Of a stretch of 64,000 nucleotides of DNA, positions 62,712 to 64,000 are shown one piece after another. Each line of letters starts with the position of its first letter. Within the stretch, counting starts at the first letter, position 1. The notes beneath the pieces were generated by a model, which made no database searches, was not told where the DNA came from, and saw only the letters and a program-made list of their open reading frames with translations. The stretch comes from Acidobacteriota bacterium (GTDB lineage: Bacteria; Acidobacteriota; Thermoanaerobaculia; UBA5066; Gp7-AA6): contig DAHUXD010000003.1 in assembly GCA_027307335.1 (NCBI GenBank), positions 124,001 to 188,000 on the forward strand. Direction: 5' to 3'. The translations under genes and the position numbers were made by a program.

Positions 62712-64000
62712 ATGCGGTCGCGCCCCGGGTTGCCCCTGTCGCTCGCCCTCGGCCTCGTCCTCGCCGCCGTCACGGCCGTCGCATCCGAATCGCATCCGAA
62801 GGTCGATCCCTGGGTCCTCGACACCGCGGCGCGCGGCGACACGGAGTTCCTCGTGATGCTGCGCGAGCAGGCGGATCTCCGCGGCGCGAAGGCGCTGCGG
62901 ACGAAGACCGAGAAGGGCGCCTTCGTCGCCGACGCGCTCGCTGCCGTCGCCGCCCGTTCCCAGGCGCCGATCCTCCGTCTCCTCGAGGCGCGCGGCACGC
63001 CGCACCGCGCGTACTGGGTCGCGAACGCGATCTGGGTGCGCGGGGGTCTCGCCCTCGTCGAGGAGCTCGCTTCGCGGGACGACGTCGTGCGGGTCGATGC
63101 CAATCCGGAAGTTCGCCTGAGCCTTCCTCCCGCCCCCACCGGTCCGGCGCAGCCCGACGCCATCGAGTGGAACGTCTCGCAGGTGCATGCGCCCCAGATG
63201 TGGGCCCTCGGCTACAACGGCTCCGGAGTCGTCGTCTCCGGCGGGGACACCGGCTATCAGTGGGACCATCCGGCGTTGAAGCCGCACTACCGCGGCTGGA
63301 ACGGCTCGGTCGCCGACCACAATTACAACTGGCACGACGCCATTCACGACTCCAGCAATCCCTGCGGCGCCGATTCGCCGTTTCCCTGCGACGACTTCGG
63401 CCACGGAACCCACACCATGGGCACCATGGCGGGCAGCGACGGCGGGGCGAACCAGATCGGCGTGGCGCCGGGAGCCAAATGGATCGGCTGCCGCAACATG
63501 GAAAACGGCAACGGAACGCCGGCGCGCTACACGGAGTGCTTCCAGTGGTTCATCGCGCCGACGGACCTCTCCGGCCAGAACCCGGACCCCACCAAGGCGC
63601 CCGACGTGATCAACAACTCGTGGACGTGCCCGAGCTCCGAGGGTTGCACGGACCCGACGATCCTCCAGTCGGTCGTCGAGAGCGTGAGGGCTGCCGGCAT
63701 CGAGGTCGTCGCCTCGGCGGGCAACAGCGGGCCGGCCTGCAGCACCGTCTCCGACCCGCCCGCCATCTATGCGGCCGCCTTCAGCGTCGGCGCGACCGAC
63801 TCGTCCGACAACATCGCGGATTTCTCGAGCCGCGGTCCCGTGACGTCCGACGGCAGCGGCCGCCTGAAACCCGACATCTCGGGTCCGGGCGTCAACGTGC
63901 GCTCCTCGGTGCCGACCAACTCCTACGAGGCGCTGAGCGGCACGAGCATGGCGGGACCCCACGTCGTCGGTGTGTCGGCCCTCGCGATGTCGGCGCTCCC
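62712..64000 (+). CDS. Secreted subtilisin-like serine protease (S8), 3' end outside window
   Basis: 429 codons are visible and the frame is still open at the window edge. A signal peptide (1-24) is followed by an inhibitor-like propeptide (about 25-135, with FLVMLREQADLRGAKAL and VVRVDANPEVRLSLP). The catalytic domain has Asp in SGGDTGYQWDHPAL, His in DDFGHGTHTMGTMAG, the oxyanion Asn in VINNSW and Ser in LSGTSMAGPHV. AGNSGPACSTV and FSSRGPV are further S8 landmarks. C-terminal domains beyond 64000 are unknown. Probably an extracellular peptidase for protein breakdown. Confidence 0.95.
   Translation, partial: MRSRPGLPLSLALGLVLAAVTAVASESHPKVDPWVLDTAARGDTEFLVMLREQADLRGAKALRTKTEKGAFVADALAAVAARSQAPILRLLEARGTPHRAYWVANAIWVRGGLALVEELASRDDVVRVDANPEVRLSLPPAPTGPAQPDAIEWNVSQVHAPQMWALGYNGSGVVVSGGDTGYQWDHPALKPHYRGWNGSVADHNYNWHDAIHDSSNPCGADSPFPCDDFGHGTHTMGTMAGSDGGANQIGVAPGAKWIGCRNMENGNGTPARYTECFQWFIAPTDLSGQNPDPTKAPDVINNSWTCPSSEGCTDPTILQSVVESVRAAGIEVVASAGNSGPACSTVSDPPAIYAAAFSVGATDSSDNIADFSSRGPVTSDGSGRLKPDISGPGVNVRSSVPTNSYEALSGTSMAGPHVVGVSALAMSAL

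Overview
The window is 64 kb of very GC-rich, densely coding bacterial chromosome from a diderm. The outer membrane is implied by OmpA/Pal-type lipoproteins, a SurA-like chaperone and a meso-DAP-type MurE. Arrayed kinase/beta-propeller proteins, beta-helix proteins ending in S-layer-homology (SLH) modules, and an LPxTA-type C-terminal tail resemble what is seen in Acidobacteriota, perhaps a Thermoanaerobaculia-like lineage. That assignment is inference from gene content; no 16S rRNA is present.

Layout. (1) 1-10.1 kb: four paralogous Ser/Thr kinases with C-terminal propellers (one cut by the window edge), plus a DPP-IV-like S9 peptidase. (2) 10.2-10.8 kb: a MazEF-type toxin-antitoxin pair with a palindrome just upstream. 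(3) 10.8-14.6 kb: a MacA-like adaptor and two FtsX-type permeases with no ATPase beside them. (4) 14.7-19.4 kb: tRNA-Arg(ACG) directly followed by tadA, a DoxX protein, a Tat-exported transglutaminase-like protein, tRNA-Ser(CGA) and a NatAB-type exporter. (5) 19.5-28.7 kb: an accessory envelope region. It has two paralogous OmpA lipoproteins, tRNA-Glu(CTC) with a degenerate second copy, a winged-helix/TPR regulator opposite a hydrolase, a MarR regulator with two matching operator-like palindromes, a zinc-ribbon gene broken by TGA, a Pal-like lipoprotein, a TlpA-like thioredoxin, a protein with an LPKTA tail and a small Ala-rich lipoprotein. (6) 28.7-30.4 kb: pyruvate kinase and a DUF454-like membrane protein.

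(7) 30.4-46.5 kb: a complete-looking division and cell wall (dcw) operon, transcribed leftward: mraZ-rsmH-ftsL-ftsI-murE-murF-mraY-murD-ftsW-murG-murC-ftsQ-ftsA-ftsZ. A recognisable promoter and four 10-bp MraZ boxes precede mraZ. Many neighbours overlap by 4 nt, so translational coupling is likely. murB and ddl are absent. (8) 46.6-53.3 kb: a DNA glycosylase, a SurA-like foldase, Mfd and a cysteine desulfurase. (9) 53.3-64 kb: two secreted beta-helix/SLH proteins, a double-length ThyX-like protein, a dicarboxylate/amino-acid symporter, two small proteins and the start of a secreted subtilase that runs off the window.

The most useful second-look items are the MarR operator pair that redefines the start of the TGA-interrupted zinc-ribbon gene, the apparent ATT start of rsmH, the degenerate tRNA-Glu copy, the fused double ThyX protein, the palindromic repeat inside ftsL, and the cysteine-paired SLH modules. 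Most other genes are ordinary housekeeping. Coordinates, motifs and start choices were read by eye; family names come from recognised motifs and not from database searches.
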